Shown here: piece by piece, positions 9,233 through 19,706 of the stretch | Layout of the letters: the number at the start of each line of letters is the position of its first letter | Position numbering within the stretch: the stretch's first letter is position 1 | Assembly: GCF_026340975.1 (NCBI RefSeq) | Contig: NZ_JAPEOS010000002.1 | Coordinates: 886,501 to 950,500 of the forward strand | DNA length: 64,000 bases | From: Streptomyces sp. NBC_01214 | GTDB lineage: Bacteria > Actinomycetota > Actinomycetes > Streptomycetales > Streptomycetaceae | Direction of reading: 5' to 3' | The notes under the pieces: model-generated | What the model saw: the letters and a program-made list of their open reading frames with translations, nothing else | Database searches by the model: none | What the model was told of the DNA's origin: nothing | Translations under genes and position numbers: made by a program

Positions 9233-9802
9233 CTACGAGAAGGTCGCCGCCAGGGCCTCCGCCAGGCCGGGCACCAGGCCCGCACCGGTGAGGACCTCCG
9301 TCGAGGAGTCCTTCTCGCGCAGCCGCACGGCCGACTCGCGCGATCCGTCGCGCAGCACGGCCACGGTGAGGCGCACCTCCTGCCGCTCCGGGTGCCCGGC
9401 GACCCACTTCGACAGCTGCTTGTCGTTCAGTCCCTCCGGTACGGAGGACTCCGCGGACGGCGGCAGCATCAGGCGCTCCACCGTCAGCGCGCAGCCGACG
9501 ACGGCGTCGGGCCAGGCGATGGTGCCGAGGAACTTGTCGAGCGGCGTCCCCTTCGGGACCTCGTCCTGCTCGATGGGGGTGAGGGAGGACTTGCCGGCGT
9601 CGTCCTGGTCGAGACCGAGCTGGCCCGCCAGCCGCGGCTCCTGCTTCTTGAGCCGGGCGGTGTCGACGAGGGCGAAGAGCCGCGCGGGCTTGTCCCAGCC
9701 GAGGCCGGCCGCGTACTCGTCGATCTCGAGGCAGGCGCGGGTCAGCGGGCTGGCCGCCATGGGGGTGCCGGGGGAAGGCGAAAGGTTGGACATGGACAAC
9801 AT
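9233..9802 (-). CDS. PPA1309 family protein
   Basis: This 189-residue cytoplasmic protein belongs to an actinobacterial family of unknown function. It is recognisable by LTRACLEIDEYAAGLGWD near the N-terminus and IAWPDAVVGCALTVERLMLP in the middle. Two in-frame ATGs compete, at 9802 and 9793. An AAAGGAGG site lies four bases before the first, so 9802 is chosen. It is divergent from the UPF0182 gene, with about 115 bases between them. A short 9-bp tandem repeat (GGGCAGGAC, three copies near 9181-9207) follows its stop. Confidence 0.8.
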   Translation of the reverse strand: MLSMSNLSPSPGTPMAASPLTRACLEIDEYAAGLGWDKPARLFALVDTARLKKQEPRLAGQLGLDQDDAGKSSLTPIEQDEVPKGTPLDKFLGTIAWPDAVVGCALTVERLMLPPSAESSVPEGLNDKQLSKWVAGHPERQEVRLTVAVLRDGSRESAVRLREKDSSTEVLTGAGLVPGLAEALAATFS

Positions 9803-9917
9803 CCTGCCTCCTTTCCATCGATTACCGGGAACTGACCGAAGCCTCAGTAAGTTGCATGAGTGGGCCCTACGATCGGGGGCCCGTTCATTACCAGACTTAG
9901 CTTTCGAGGTGCGCACC

Positions 9918-12812
9918 TTGGCTTTCCAGATGCCGGACCGCGGCGGAGGCCCTTCCGGGCCACGGATGAGAGTCGGCCGCCCCTCCCGGCGGGCGAGAAC
10001 TCTCCTCATGACCCTGGGCGTGTTGGCCGTCCTGGCCATGCTCTTCATCATGTTCGCGGGCTTCTGGACTGACTGGCTCTGGTTCCGCTCCGTGAAGTAC
10101 TCCACCGTCTTCACCACCACCCTGTGGACCAAGGTCGGCCTCTTCGCCGTCTTCGGTCTGCTGATGGCCGGTGCGGTCGGGCTGAACATCTGGCTGGCAC
10201 ACCGGCTGCGGCCGCCGCTCAGCGCGATGTCGATGGAGCAGCAGAGCCTCGACCGCTACCGGATGAGCATCGCCCCGTACAAGAAGTGGCTGCTCCTGGG
10301 CATCGCGGTGCTCGTCGGCCTGATCGCGGGCGCTTCGGCGGCCGGCCAGTGGAAGACCTGGCTCATGTACGTGAACGGCGTGCCCTTCGGTTCGAAGGAC
10401 CCGCAGTTCCACATGGACGTGTCCTTCTACACCTTCGACCTGCCCTGGTACCGCTTCCTGCTCGGCTTCGGCTTCGCCGCCGTCGTGCTGTCGGTCATCG
10501 CTGCGGCCGCCGTGCACTACCTGTACGGCGGACTGCGCGTGACGAGCCCGGGTGCGCGGGCCACCGCCGCCGCCACCGGGCACCTGTCGGTGCTGCTCGG
10601 CCTCTTCGTCACGCTCAAGGCGGTCGCCTACTGGCTCGACCGGTACGGGCTCGCCGTGAAGTCCAGCGACTTCAAGGCCGCCGACAACTGGACGGGCCTG
10701 CGCTACGTCGACGCCAACGCCTACCTGCCGGCGAAGACGATCCTCGTCGCCATCGCCGCGATCTGCGCCGTGCTGTTCTTCGCGACGCTGTGGCGCCGCA
10801 CCTGGCAGCTGCCGGTCATCGGCTTCGGCCTGATGGTGCTCTCGGCGATCCTGATCGGCGGGCTCTACCCGGCGATCGTGCAGAAGTTCCAGGTCCAGCC
10901 GAACGAGCAGGCCAAGGAATCCCCGTACGTCCAGAAGAACATCAAGGCCACGCGCGACGCCTACGGCATCGCCGGCTCGGAGGTCACGGACTACCCGGGC
11001 GTCCCGCAGACGGAGGACCGGGGCAAGCTGCGGCCGCAGGCCGACAGCACGGCCAGCATCCGCATCCTCGACCCGAACATCGTCTCGCCGGCCTTCCAGC
11101 AGCTCCAGCAGGTCAAGGGCTACTACGCCTTCCCGTCCACGCTCGCCGTGGACCGGTACAGCGGCCAGGACACGGTCATCGGGCTGCGCGAGCTGAACAT
11201 CGGCGGCATCCCGAAGAACAACTGGATCAACGACCACTTCAAGTACACGCACGGTTACGGCGTGGTCGCGGCCAAGGGCACCTCCGTGAAGGAGGGCGCT
11301 CCCGACTTCACCCAGTCCGACCTGCCCTCCAAGGGCGTGTTCGGCACGGACTTCGAGCAGCGCATCTACTACGGCGAGCAGACGAAGCAGTACTCGATCG
11401 TCGGCGGTCCGCAGAAGGAGCTCGACTACTCGGACGACAAGGGCGAGAAGGAGACGAGCTACAAGGGCGACTCCGGCGTCAACCTCGACAACCCGGTCAA
11501 CCGGGCCGCCTACGCGCTCACCTTCAACGAGCCGCAGATCCTCTACTCGGGCGCCATCGGCGACGGCTCGCGGATCCTCTACAACCGCACGCCCAAGCAG
11601 CGCGTCGAGGCCGTCGCCCCGTGGCTGACCATCGACGGCGCGCCCTACCCGGCCGTGATCGACGGCCGGATCAAGTGGATCGTCGACGCGTACACGACCA
11701 CCAACGGTTACCCGTACGCCTCGCGCACCACGCTGGGCCAGAGCACCGCGGACTCGCTGACCAACAGCCAGCGCGCGGTGGTCGCCCAGGAGAACCAGGT
11801 CAACTACATCCGCAACTCGGTCAAGGCCACCGTCGACGCGTACGACGGCTCGGTCGACCTGTACCAGTGGGACACCGCGGACCCGGTCCTGAAGACCTGG
11901 ATGAAGGCGTTCCCGGGCACGGTGAAGCCCAAGGCCGACATCGCCAAGCCGCTCATGGAACACCTCCGGTACCCGCAGGACCTCTTCAAGGTCCAGCGCG
12001 AGCTGCTGACCCGGTACCACGTCACCGACCCGCAGACCTTCCTCAGCGGCAGTGAGGCGTGGGCGGTCCCGGACGACCCGACGACCAAGGCCGGTACGGC
12101 CGTTCCGCCGTACTACCTGTCGATGAAGATGCCGGGCCAGAAGGAGAAGGACCAGGTCTTCTCGCTCACCACGACGTTCACGCCGAACGAGCGGCCCAAC
12201 CTGAGTGCCTTCATGGCGGTCAACGCCGATCCGGGCACCCCGGACTACGGCAAGATCCGAATTCTGAAGATGCCGACGAGCAAGCCGCCGGACGGGCCCG
12301 GTCAGGTGCAGAGCAAGTTCCAGTCGGAGCCGAAGATCGCCGAATCCATCCGCCTGCTGCGCGGTGGTGACTCGGAGATCGAGTACGGCAACCTGCTCGC
12401 GGTGCCGCTGGACGGCGGGATGCTCTACGTCGAGCCGGTCTACGTCCGTAGCTCCGGCCTGAAGTACCCGCTGCTGCGCAAGGTGCTGGTGACCTACGGC
12501 AACCAGACCGCCTTCGAGGACAACCTGGAGAAGGCGCTGAACGTGGTCTTCGGGGCCGAGGCGCCGACCGTTCCGGTACCCCCGGAGCAGCCGCCGGGTC
12601 AGGGCACCGTCACGCCGCCGACCATCCAGGACCCGACGGTCAAGGCGGCCCTCGGTGATGCGCAGAAGGCCATCGAGGATGCCGAGAAGGCCCGGCAGGC
12701 CGGCGACTGGGCGGCCTTCGGCAAGGCCCAGGAGGAGATCAAGGCGGCACTGAAGCGGGCGATCGAGGCCGAGGCGAAGCTGTCGACGCCGCCCGCTCCG
12801 TCCGGCCAGTGA
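9918..12812 (+). CDS. UPF0182 family large integral membrane protein
   Basis: This 964-residue protein has about seven membrane helices in its first third, for example around residues 35-55, 85-105 and 130-150. A long extracytoplasmic domain follows, then an Ala/Glu/Lys-rich helical tail after a proline-rich linker near residue 890. It matches the UPF0182 (COG1615) family in length and in the segments GFWTDWLWFRS and YYAFPSTLAVDRY. Function is unknown. The TTG at 9918 is preferred because GAGG lies eight bases upstream. The ATG at 9930, four codons later, is the alternative and is often used for relatives. Confidence 0.88.
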   Translation: MAFQMPDRGGGPSGPRMRVGRPSRRARTLLMTLGVLAVLAMLFIMFAGFWTDWLWFRSVKYSTVFTTTLWTKVGLFAVFGLLMAGAVGLNIWLAHRLRPPLSAMSMEQQSLDRYRMSIAPYKKWLLLGIAVLVGLIAGASAAGQWKTWLMYVNGVPFGSKDPQFHMDVSFYTFDLPWYRFLLGFGFAAVVLSVIAAAAVHYLYGGLRVTSPGARATAAATGHLSVLLGLFVTLKAVAYWLDRYGLAVKSSDFKAADNWTGLRYVDANAYLPAKTILVAIAAICAVLFFATLWRRTWQLPVIGFGLMVLSAILIGGLYPAIVQKFQVQPNEQAKESPYVQKNIKATRDAYGIAGSEVTDYPGVPQTEDRGKLRPQADSTASIRILDPNIVSPAFQQLQQVKGYYAFPSTLAVDRYSGQDTVIGLRELNIGGIPKNNWINDHFKYTHGYGVVAAKGTSVKEGAPDFTQSDLPSKGVFGTDFEQRIYYGEQTKQYSIVGGPQKELDYSDDKGEKETSYKGDSGVNLDNPVNRAAYALTFNEPQILYSGAIGDGSRILYNRTPKQRVEAVAPWLTIDGAPYPAVIDGRIKWIVDAYTTTNGYPYASRTTLGQSTADSLTNSQRAVVAQENQVNYIRNSVKATVDAYDGSVDLYQWDTADPVLKTWMKAFPGTVKPKADIAKPLMEHLRYPQDLFKVQRELLTRYHVTDPQTFLSGSEAWAVPDDPTTKAGTAVPPYYLSMKMPGQKEKDQVFSLTTTFTPNERPNLSAFMAVNADPGTPDYGKIRILKMPTSKPPDGPGQVQSKFQSEPKIAESIRLLRGGDSEIEYGNLLAVPLDGGMLYVEPVYVRSSGLKYPLLRKVLVTYGNQTAFEDNLEKALNVVFGAEAPTVPVPPEQPPGQGTVTPPTIQDPTVKAALGDAQKAIEDAEKARQAGDWAAFGKAQEEIKAALKRAIEAEAKLSTPPAPSGQ

Positions 12813-12861
12813 TCAATCGGTAATGGTTCCACCCCGCGTCGTGATACTGTGGTTTCACCGA

Positions 12862-12935
12862 CGCGGGGTGGAGCAGCTCGGTAGCTCGCTGGGCTCATAA
12901 CCCAGAGGTCGCAGGTTCAAATCCTGTCCCCGCTA
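12862..12935 (+). tRNA. Initiator tRNA-fMet (CAT), copy 1
   Basis: The 74-base sequence folds as a full cloverleaf with anticodon loop CTCATAA. Two initiator hallmarks are visible: three G-C pairs at the foot of the anticodon stem (CTGGG/CCCAG), and an unpaired first position (C1 against T72). The CCA end is not encoded. It is identical to the copy at 16855-16928. Confidence 0.95.
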
Positions 12936-12943
12936 CTGAAGAT

Positions 12944-12974
12944 GAAGGCCCGGATCCATGGGATCCGGGCCTTC
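12944..12974 (+). terminator. Hairpin terminator after tRNA-fMet copy 1
   Basis: A 14-bp perfect stem (12944-12957 with 12961-12974) closes on ATG as a 3-base loop, nine bases after the tRNA. A related hairpin follows the second copy. Confidence 0.8.
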
Positions 12975-13127
12975 GTCATGTCCGGGACGGACACGCGGTA
13001 GCCGGGGAGGGTGACTTGTGGGTGGAGCGTGTTTGACTTACCTCACTGTGGGCATGTCGACAAAACGCTGTAGTGACCTCACTGGCTGCGACATAGCAGG
13101 TGTACGCGGGTAGCAGGTGATGCGACG

Positions 13128-14999
<1,872 letters not shown>

Positions 15000-15026
15000 G
15001 CCCCGGCGGTGCGCCCGCTCCGGTTC

Positions 15027-16103
15027 CTAGCGGTAGATCCAGGAGGTGGAGCGGGCGTAGACGTGCCGGAAGGCGATCGGCATCAGCAGGTCGTTGACCC
15101 GGCGCCGCACCGTGCCCGGGGTCTTCGCGTCGCGGTTCGTCGCCGCGGACCGGGTCATCCGGGCCACCCGCGGGCGGCGCAGCCGGGTGTACTCGGTCAG
15201 GGCCCGGTCCACGCCCGGAACCGATGCCACGCACCGGGCCAGGGCCATCGCGTCCTCGATCGCCATCGACGCGCCCTGCCCGGCCCCGACCGGATGGGCC
15301 GCGTCGCCGATCAGGACGGTGCGCCCGTCGTGCCAGACGGGTACGTCCGCCAGACGGTGCATCGGCATCGAGCGGTCGACGCGGGTGGCCGCCCGGATCA
15401 CGGACAGCGGAAGCTCCTCCTTGGCGTACAGCTCCGCCAGTCGGGCCCGGGTGACCTCCGCCGGGTCCGGGGGCTCCGGGGCGGGCACCTGGGCCGACCA
15501 CCAGACCGTGCCGTCCGCCGCCGGGACGCAGAGGAAGGCTCCCCGCCGGCCGAAGACGAAGTGGTAGATGCCCGGCGGGAGGTGAACGCCTTCGGAGACC
15601 CCCGACACGCAGTAGAGCCCGGCGTACTGCACCTGGGGCGCCGCCGGGTCCAGCGTCGAGCGGGTGGCGGACCAGATGCCGTCGGCCGCCACCACCAGGT
15701 CCGCGTCCAGGTCCGCCGGTTCCACCCGCCGCCCCGTCTCGATCCGGGCCCCGGCCGAAGCCGCCTCGGCGCGCAGCACTTCCACCAGCCGCCCGCGCAT
15801 CAGCGTCGTGCTGTGCAGGTCGTCCGAGGCGAGCCGGCCGCGCGGCACCTCCCCGAGGAGCTTGCCCGAGGAGGACCACATCCGCTGCAGGGCGACCTGG
15901 AACCCGGCGGCCTGTACCTGCGGGAGGCAGCCCAGGGCCTCCAGCCCCCGCAGCCCGTTGACGGCGAGGCTGAGGAACGAGCCCACTTGCCCGGCCGGGT
16001 CCTCGTACGCCTCGTGGATCGTGACCTCCGCGCCGGTCGCCCGGCGCAGGGCGATCGCGCTCGCCGCTCCGGCGACTCCGCCCCCGATGACTGACACACG
16101 CAT
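15027..16103 (-). CDS. FAD-dependent monooxygenase
   Basis: This 358-residue protein opens with the dinucleotide-binding motif VIGGGVAGAASAIAL. It has the GDAAHP motif near residue 280, which contacts the FAD ribityl and is diagnostic of the PHBH/UbiH flavoprotein hydroxylase class. The DG motif (VVAADGIWS) is also present. Such enzymes hydroxylate aromatic or polyketide substrates with NAD(P)H and oxygen; the substrate here is unknown. The ATG at 16103 follows GAGAGGGG. It is divergent from a TetR gene across an operator-rich 108-bp gap, so that regulator probably controls it. Confidence 0.87.
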   Translation of the reverse strand: MRVSVIGGGVAGAASAIALRRATGAEVTIHEAYEDPAGQVGSFLSLAVNGLRGLEALGCLPQVQAAGFQVALQRMWSSSGKLLGEVPRGRLASDDLHSTTLMRGRLVEVLRAEAASAGARIETGRRVEPADLDADLVVAADGIWSATRSTLDPAAPQVQYAGLYCVSGVSEGVHLPPGIYHFVFGRRGAFLCVPAADGTVWWSAQVPAPEPPDPAEVTRARLAELYAKEELPLSVIRAATRVDRSMPMHRLADVPVWHDGRTVLIGDAAHPVGAGQGASMAIEDAMALARCVASVPGVDRALTEYTRLRRPRVARMTRSAATNRDAKTPGTVRRRVNDLLMPIAFRHVYARSTSWIYR

Positions 16104-16119
16104 GCCCGACCCCTCTCGC

Positions 16120-16165
16120 TGAATCCACATTCACTGAACTTTGATTCGGTGAAACTCGATTCAGT
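16120..16165. promoter_or_regulatory. Candidate TetR operator cluster in divergent promoter region
   Basis: The gap holds repeated palindromic half sites: TGAAT and ATTCA, the perfect 9-mer TTCACTGAA (16130-16138), the near copy TTCGGTGAA (16145-16153) and ATTCAGT (16159-16165). Such clusters are the usual binding sites of a divergently encoded TetR repressor. Confidence 0.55.
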
Positions 16166-16210
16166 ATGATGAGGCCGAGAAGACGGCGTCAAGTGGGAGC
16201 GGGGATCGCG

Positions 16211-16807
16211 GTGGGAGTGCGCAAGGAGCGGGCGGCCGGCACGGAGGCGGCGCTCAAGGAGGCGGCGCGGGCGCTCTTCCTGGAGCGCGGCTACGCCCAG
16301 ACGAAGATCACCGACATCACCAAGGCCGCCGGTCGGTCCACCGGGTCCTTCTACGAGCACTTCGCGGGCAAGGACGAGCTGCTGGACGCGCTGCTCGCGG
16401 ACATGGGGGCCCAGGTGGACCTGGAGGTCGGCGCCCACGACCACCCCCGCGAGCACGACCTCGCCGACCGGGCGCAGCTGCGGACGCACGTGGCGGTCGC
16501 CTGGAGCGCCTTCCGGGACCACCTGCCCGTCGTGGTCGCCCTCTTCCAGAAGTCCATGGCCGAACCGCCCGGCTCGGGGCAGGTCTGGCGGCGTCTGCTC
16601 GCAGACACCGCGCCGCTGCGCGAGCACCTCGCGTACATGCGCGAACAGGGGTGTGACCTGCCCGGGGACCCCGAACTGGTCGCCGCGGCGATGGGGGCGA
16701 TGATCTCGATGCTGGGGTACGCCGCCATGACCGGCGGGGCCGGACCCGACGACGACGAGGTGGTGGAGACGCTGACCGCACTCCTGCATCGGGGGCTGGC
16801 CGGTTAA
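16211..16807 (+). CDS. TetR family transcriptional regulator
   Basis: This 198-residue protein has a TetR helix-turn-helix at about residues 12-58, with ITDITKAAGRSTGSFYEHFAGKDEL as the recognition core region. A helical ligand domain follows. The GTG at 16211 is chosen because GGGGAT lies just before it. An ATG at 16166 in the same frame would fall inside the operator repeats and add 15 basic residues. It is divergent from the monooxygenase gene and probably represses it and itself. Confidence 0.82.
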   Translation: MGVRKERAAGTEAALKEAARALFLERGYAQTKITDITKAAGRSTGSFYEHFAGKDELLDALLADMGAQVDLEVGAHDHPREHDLADRAQLRTHVAVAWSAFRDHLPVVVALFQKSMAEPPGSGQVWRRLLADTAPLREHLAYMREQGCDLPGDPELVAAAMGAMISMLGYAAMTGGAGPDDDEVVETLTALLHRGLAG

Positions 16808-16854
16808 CCGATTTGCATCTGCCGTGGGCCTTCACGTAACGTTGGGTTTACCGA

Positions 16855-16928
16855 CGCGGGGTGGAGCAGCTCGGTAGCTCGCTGGGCTCATAACCCAGAG
16901 GTCGCAGGTTCAAATCCTGTCCCCGCTA
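16855..16928 (+). tRNA. Initiator tRNA-fMet (CAT), copy 2
   Basis: This is a base-for-base copy of the tRNA at 12862-12935, with the same CCGA leader and CTGAAG trailer. The initiator features (C1 against T72, and GGG/CCC in the anticodon stem) are intact, so both copies should be functional. Confidence 0.95.
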
Positions 16929-16935
16929 CTGAAGG

Positions 16936-16970
16936 CTCAGGGCCCGGATCCCATGGATCCGGGCCCTGAG
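16936..16970 (+). terminator. Hairpin terminator after tRNA-fMet copy 2
   Basis: A 16-bp perfect stem (16936-16951 with 16955-16970) closes on a CAT loop seven bases after the tRNA. It shares the GGCCCGGATCC core with the hairpin after copy 1. Confidence 0.8.
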
Positions 16971-17008
16971 TCGTTCCCGGATCATTTCCGCCTGCAAGAA
17001 GGCGAACG

Positions 17009-17046
17009 CGAAGGGCTCGGACCCCCGGGGGGTCCGAGCCCTTTCG
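17009..17046. terminator. Bidirectional hairpin terminator
   Basis: An almost perfect stem built on GAAGGGCTCGGACCC and GGGTCCGAGCCCTTTC lies between the second tRNA and the convergent Fur-family gene. It can end transcripts from both directions. Confidence 0.7.
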
Positions 17047-17057
17047 TGTGCGTGTGT

Positions 17058-17474
17058 TCAGGCGGCCGCGCAGTTCGGGCAGACGCCGCGGTAGGTCACC
17101 TCGACCGCCGACACGATGAACCCGAAGCGTTCGGCGTCCGGCAGGTCGGCCAGCGGGTTGCCCGCCGGGTGCACGTCGCGGATCGCGCCGCACTGGGCGC
17201 AGACCAGGTGCTGGTGGGGCCGGTGGGCGTTCGGGTCGTACCGCTTGGCGCGGCGGTCCGTGGAGACCTCCAGTACCTCGCCGAGGGTGACGAGTTCGCC
17301 CAGGGTGTTGTAGACGGTCGCACGGGAGATCTCGGGCAGCTTGGCCACCGCGAGCGCGTGCACCTCGTCGGCCGTCAGGTGCACGTGGTCACCGTCGAGC
17401 ACCTCGGCCACGACACGCCGCTGCGCCGTCATGCGCCAGCCGCGTCCGCGAAGTCGATCCAGCAGGTCACTCAT
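17058..17474 (-). CDS. Fur family repressor, CatR/PerR-like
   Basis: This 138-residue protein has the Fur winged-helix (RMTAQRRVVAEVL, ISRATVYNTLGEL). It also has the metal and zinc ligands HRPHQHLVCAQCG and a C-terminal CPNC pair, which form the structural zinc site. It is divergent from a monofunctional catalase gene. That setting is typical of peroxide-sensing Fur proteins such as Streptomyces CatR, which loses DNA binding on oxidation. The ATG at 17474 is preferred because AGG lies nine bases upstream; an ATG two codons earlier is possible. Metal specificity cannot be fixed from sequence. Confidence 0.85.
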   Translation of the reverse strand: MSDLLDRLRGRGWRMTAQRRVVAEVLDGDHVHLTADEVHALAVAKLPEISRATVYNTLGELVTLGEVLEVSTDRRAKRYDPNAHRPHQHLVCAQCGAIRDVHPAGNPLADLPDAERFGFIVSAVEVTYRGVCPNCAAA

Positions 17475-17540
17475 GGACATCAGCCTAACAGCGAGGGGAT
17501 TCGGTGTAACTCCCGAACCGATGCGGACTTGGATGCTTAC

Positions 17541-17568
17541 TTGACTTAGACAAAGTCCATCGTAGGAT
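17541..17568 (+). promoter_or_regulatory. Candidate catalase promoter with overlapping inverted repeat
   Basis: TTGACT (17541-17546) and TAGGAT (17563-17568) are spaced by 16 bases, 55 bases before the catalase start. The inverted repeat GACTT/AAGTC overlaps the -35 and spacer and is a plausible site for the adjacent Fur-family repressor. Confidence 0.5.
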
Positions 17569-17622
17569 CGGTTACGGCAAACGCCAAGGACAGGACATGC
17601 AGGGACGACGCAGGAGGCGCAC

Positions 17623-19074
17623 GTGACGCAGGGACCGCTCACCACGGAGGCTGGAGCACCGGTCGCCGACAACCAGAACAGCGAGACCGCCGGCGTCGGC
17701 GGCCCCGTTCTGGTCCAGGACCAGCTGCTGCTCGAGAAGCTCGCGCACTTCAACCGCGAGCGCATCCCGGAGCGCGTGGTGCACGCCCGCGGCGCCGGTG
17801 CGTACGGCACCTTCACGCTGACCCGCGACGTCTCGCAGTGGACCCGGGCCGCGTTCCTGTCCGAGGTCGGCAAGGAGACCGAGACCTTCCTGCGCTTCTC
17901 CACCGTCGCCGGCAACCTCGGCAGCGCCGACGCGGTCCGCGACCCCCGCGGCTGGGCCCTGAAGTTCTACACCGAAGAGGGCAACTACGACCTCGTCGGC
18001 AACAACACCCCGGTGTTCTTCATCAAGGACGCCATCAAGTTCCCCGACTTCATCCACACCCAGAAGCGCGACCCGTACACGGGCTCGCAGGAGGCGGACA
18101 ACGTCTGGGACTTCTGGGGTCTGTCGCCCGAGTCGACCCACCAGGTGACCTGGCTGTTCGGTGACCGCGGCATCCCGGCGTCCTACCGCCACATGAACGG
18201 CTACGGCTCGCACACGTTCCAGTGGAACAACGAGGCCGGCGAGGTCTTCTGGGTCAAGTACCACTTCAAGACCGACCAGGGCATCAAGAACCTCACCCAG
18301 GCCGAGGCCAACCAGCTCGCCGGCGAGGACCCCGACTCGCACCAGCGCGACCTGCGCGAGTCCATCGAGCGCGGCGACTTCCCGACCTGGACCGTGCAGG
18401 TCCAGATCATGCCCGCGGCCGAGGCGGCCCAGTACCGCTTCAACCCGTTCGACCTCACCAAGGTGTGGCCGCACGAGGACTACCCGCCGATCGAGATCGG
18501 CAAGCTGGAGCTCAACCGCAACCCGGAGAACGTCTTCGCCGAGGTCGAGCAGAGCATCTTCAGCCCGGCGCACTTCGTCCCCGGCATCGGTCCGTCCCCG
18601 GACAAGATGCTCCAGGGCCGCCTCTTCGGCTACGGCGACGCCCACCGCTACCGCGTCGGCATCAACGCCGACCACCTGCCGGTGAACCGCCCGCACGCCA
18701 CCGAGGCCCGCACCAACTCCCGTGACGGCTACCTGTACGACGGCCGCCACAAGGGCGCGAAGAACTACGAGCCGAACAGCTTCGGGGGCCCGCACCAGAG
18801 CGACCGCCCGCTGTGGCAGCCCATCGACGTGACCGGCGGCACGGGCAACCACGCCGCCGCCGTCCACAGCGAGGACAACGACTTCGTCCAGGCGGGCAAC
18901 CTCTACCGCCTGTACTCGGAGGACGAGAAGTCCCGTCTGATCGAGAACCTGTCCGGCTTCATCGCCAAGGTCTCCCGCGACGACATCGTCGAGCGCGCGA
19001 TCAACAACTTCCGCCAGGCGGACGGTGACTTCGGCAAGCGGCTCGAAGCCGCGGTCCAGGCCCTCCGCGGCTGA
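17623..19074 (+). CDS. Monofunctional haem catalase
   Basis: The enzyme converts hydrogen peroxide to water and oxygen in the cytoplasm. The 483-residue protein is of the small-subunit catalase class. Visible catalytic features are the distal histidine H54 in RVVHARGAGA, the asparagine N127 in GNNTPVFF, and the proximal haem tyrosine Y337 in RLFGYGDAHRYRVG. The GTG start has CAGGAGG eight bases upstream. It is divergent from a CatR/PerR-like Fur gene that probably represses it. A strong hairpin follows its stop. It resembles the catA/katA catalases of Streptomyces. Confidence 0.95.
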   Translation: MTQGPLTTEAGAPVADNQNSETAGVGGPVLVQDQLLLEKLAHFNRERIPERVVHARGAGAYGTFTLTRDVSQWTRAAFLSEVGKETETFLRFSTVAGNLGSADAVRDPRGWALKFYTEEGNYDLVGNNTPVFFIKDAIKFPDFIHTQKRDPYTGSQEADNVWDFWGLSPESTHQVTWLFGDRGIPASYRHMNGYGSHTFQWNNEAGEVFWVKYHFKTDQGIKNLTQAEANQLAGEDPDSHQRDLRESIERGDFPTWTVQVQIMPAAEAAQYRFNPFDLTKVWPHEDYPPIEIGKLELNRNPENVFAEVEQSIFSPAHFVPGIGPSPDKMLQGRLFGYGDAHRYRVGINADHLPVNRPHATEARTNSRDGYLYDGRHKGAKNYEPNSFGGPHQSDRPLWQPIDVTGGTGNHAAAVHSEDNDFVQAGNLYRLYSEDEKSRLIENLSGFIAKVSRDDIVERAINNFRQADGDFGKRLEAAVQALRG

Positions 19075-19096
19075 CACGGAGCGCTTGCCGGAGCAG

Positions 19097-19140
19097 GACG
19101 CCGGGCCGCAGCCCTCCTCGGAGGACTGCGGCCCGGCGTC
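19097..19140. terminator. Strong bidirectional hairpin terminator
   Basis: A perfect 15-bp stem (19097-19111 with 19126-19140) encloses a smaller TCCT/AGGA pairing. It lies between the convergent catalase and CBS-domain genes. Confidence 0.8.
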
Positions 19141-19143
19141 GTT

Positions 19144-19536
19144 TCAGGCGGCGACCGTCCGCCGCGCCGGGACCCAGCAGCGGATGACGTCGCGCACGGA
19201 CACGATGCCGACGGGTCCGCCGTGCTCCAGCACGATCAGGTGCCGGAAGCCGCCGTGGACCATGGCCTCGGCGGCTTCCTGCACGGTGGCCTCCGGGGTG
19301 CAGAACACGACGTTGTTGGTGGTGTGCGCGCCCACGGACTCCCGGTCCGGGTCGTGCCCCGCGCCGAGCGAGTTGAGGATGTCGCGCTCGGTCAGGATGC
19401 CGATTCCGCTGTGGTCGGGGTCGAGGACGACGGCCGCGCCGACGCGCCGGCCGGACATCAGGCAAGCCGCCTGTCGGAGGGTGTGCGCGGGTCCGAGGGT
19501 GAGGATCACGGTGCTCATGGCGTCACGGACGAGCAT
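19144..19536 (-). CDS. CBS-domain pair protein
   Basis: This 130-residue cytoplasmic protein consists of two tandem CBS domains (about residues 5-60 and 70-125). The typical GIGILTERDIL and GIVSVRDVIR strands end the two repeats. Such pairs bind adenosine nucleotides and act as energy or redox sensors, usually by regulating a partner. The GTG at 19548 lies inside the AGGAGGTG ribosome-binding site, so the ATG at 19536 is the likely start. No partner gene adjoins it. Confidence 0.82.
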   Translation of the reverse strand: MLVRDAMSTVILTLGPAHTLRQAACLMSGRRVGAAVVLDPDHSGIGILTERDILNSLGAGHDPDRESVGAHTTNNVVFCTPEATVQEAAEAMVHGGFRHLIVLEHGGPVGIVSVRDVIRCWVPARRTVAA

Positions 19537-19706
19537 GAAGAGAGCCACCTCCTGGGGTGAATCCCCCCGCCTGGGTGGGTGCGCCTGCGGAGCCGCCTCT
19601 AGAGAAACGGTTCACAAGCGCACAAGCGGGGGGACTATCAGATTCCCACGGACCCGCAGGGCCGACAAGAAGGCGCGCACCGGAGTGCGAACAGCGCGCG
19701 GAGGGC

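Noticed and set aside
9897..12020. A 707-residue minus-strand frame opposite the UPF0182 gene
   Set aside because: Val/Asp/Leu-rich shadow without any motif; the plus strand encodes a known family over the same DNA.
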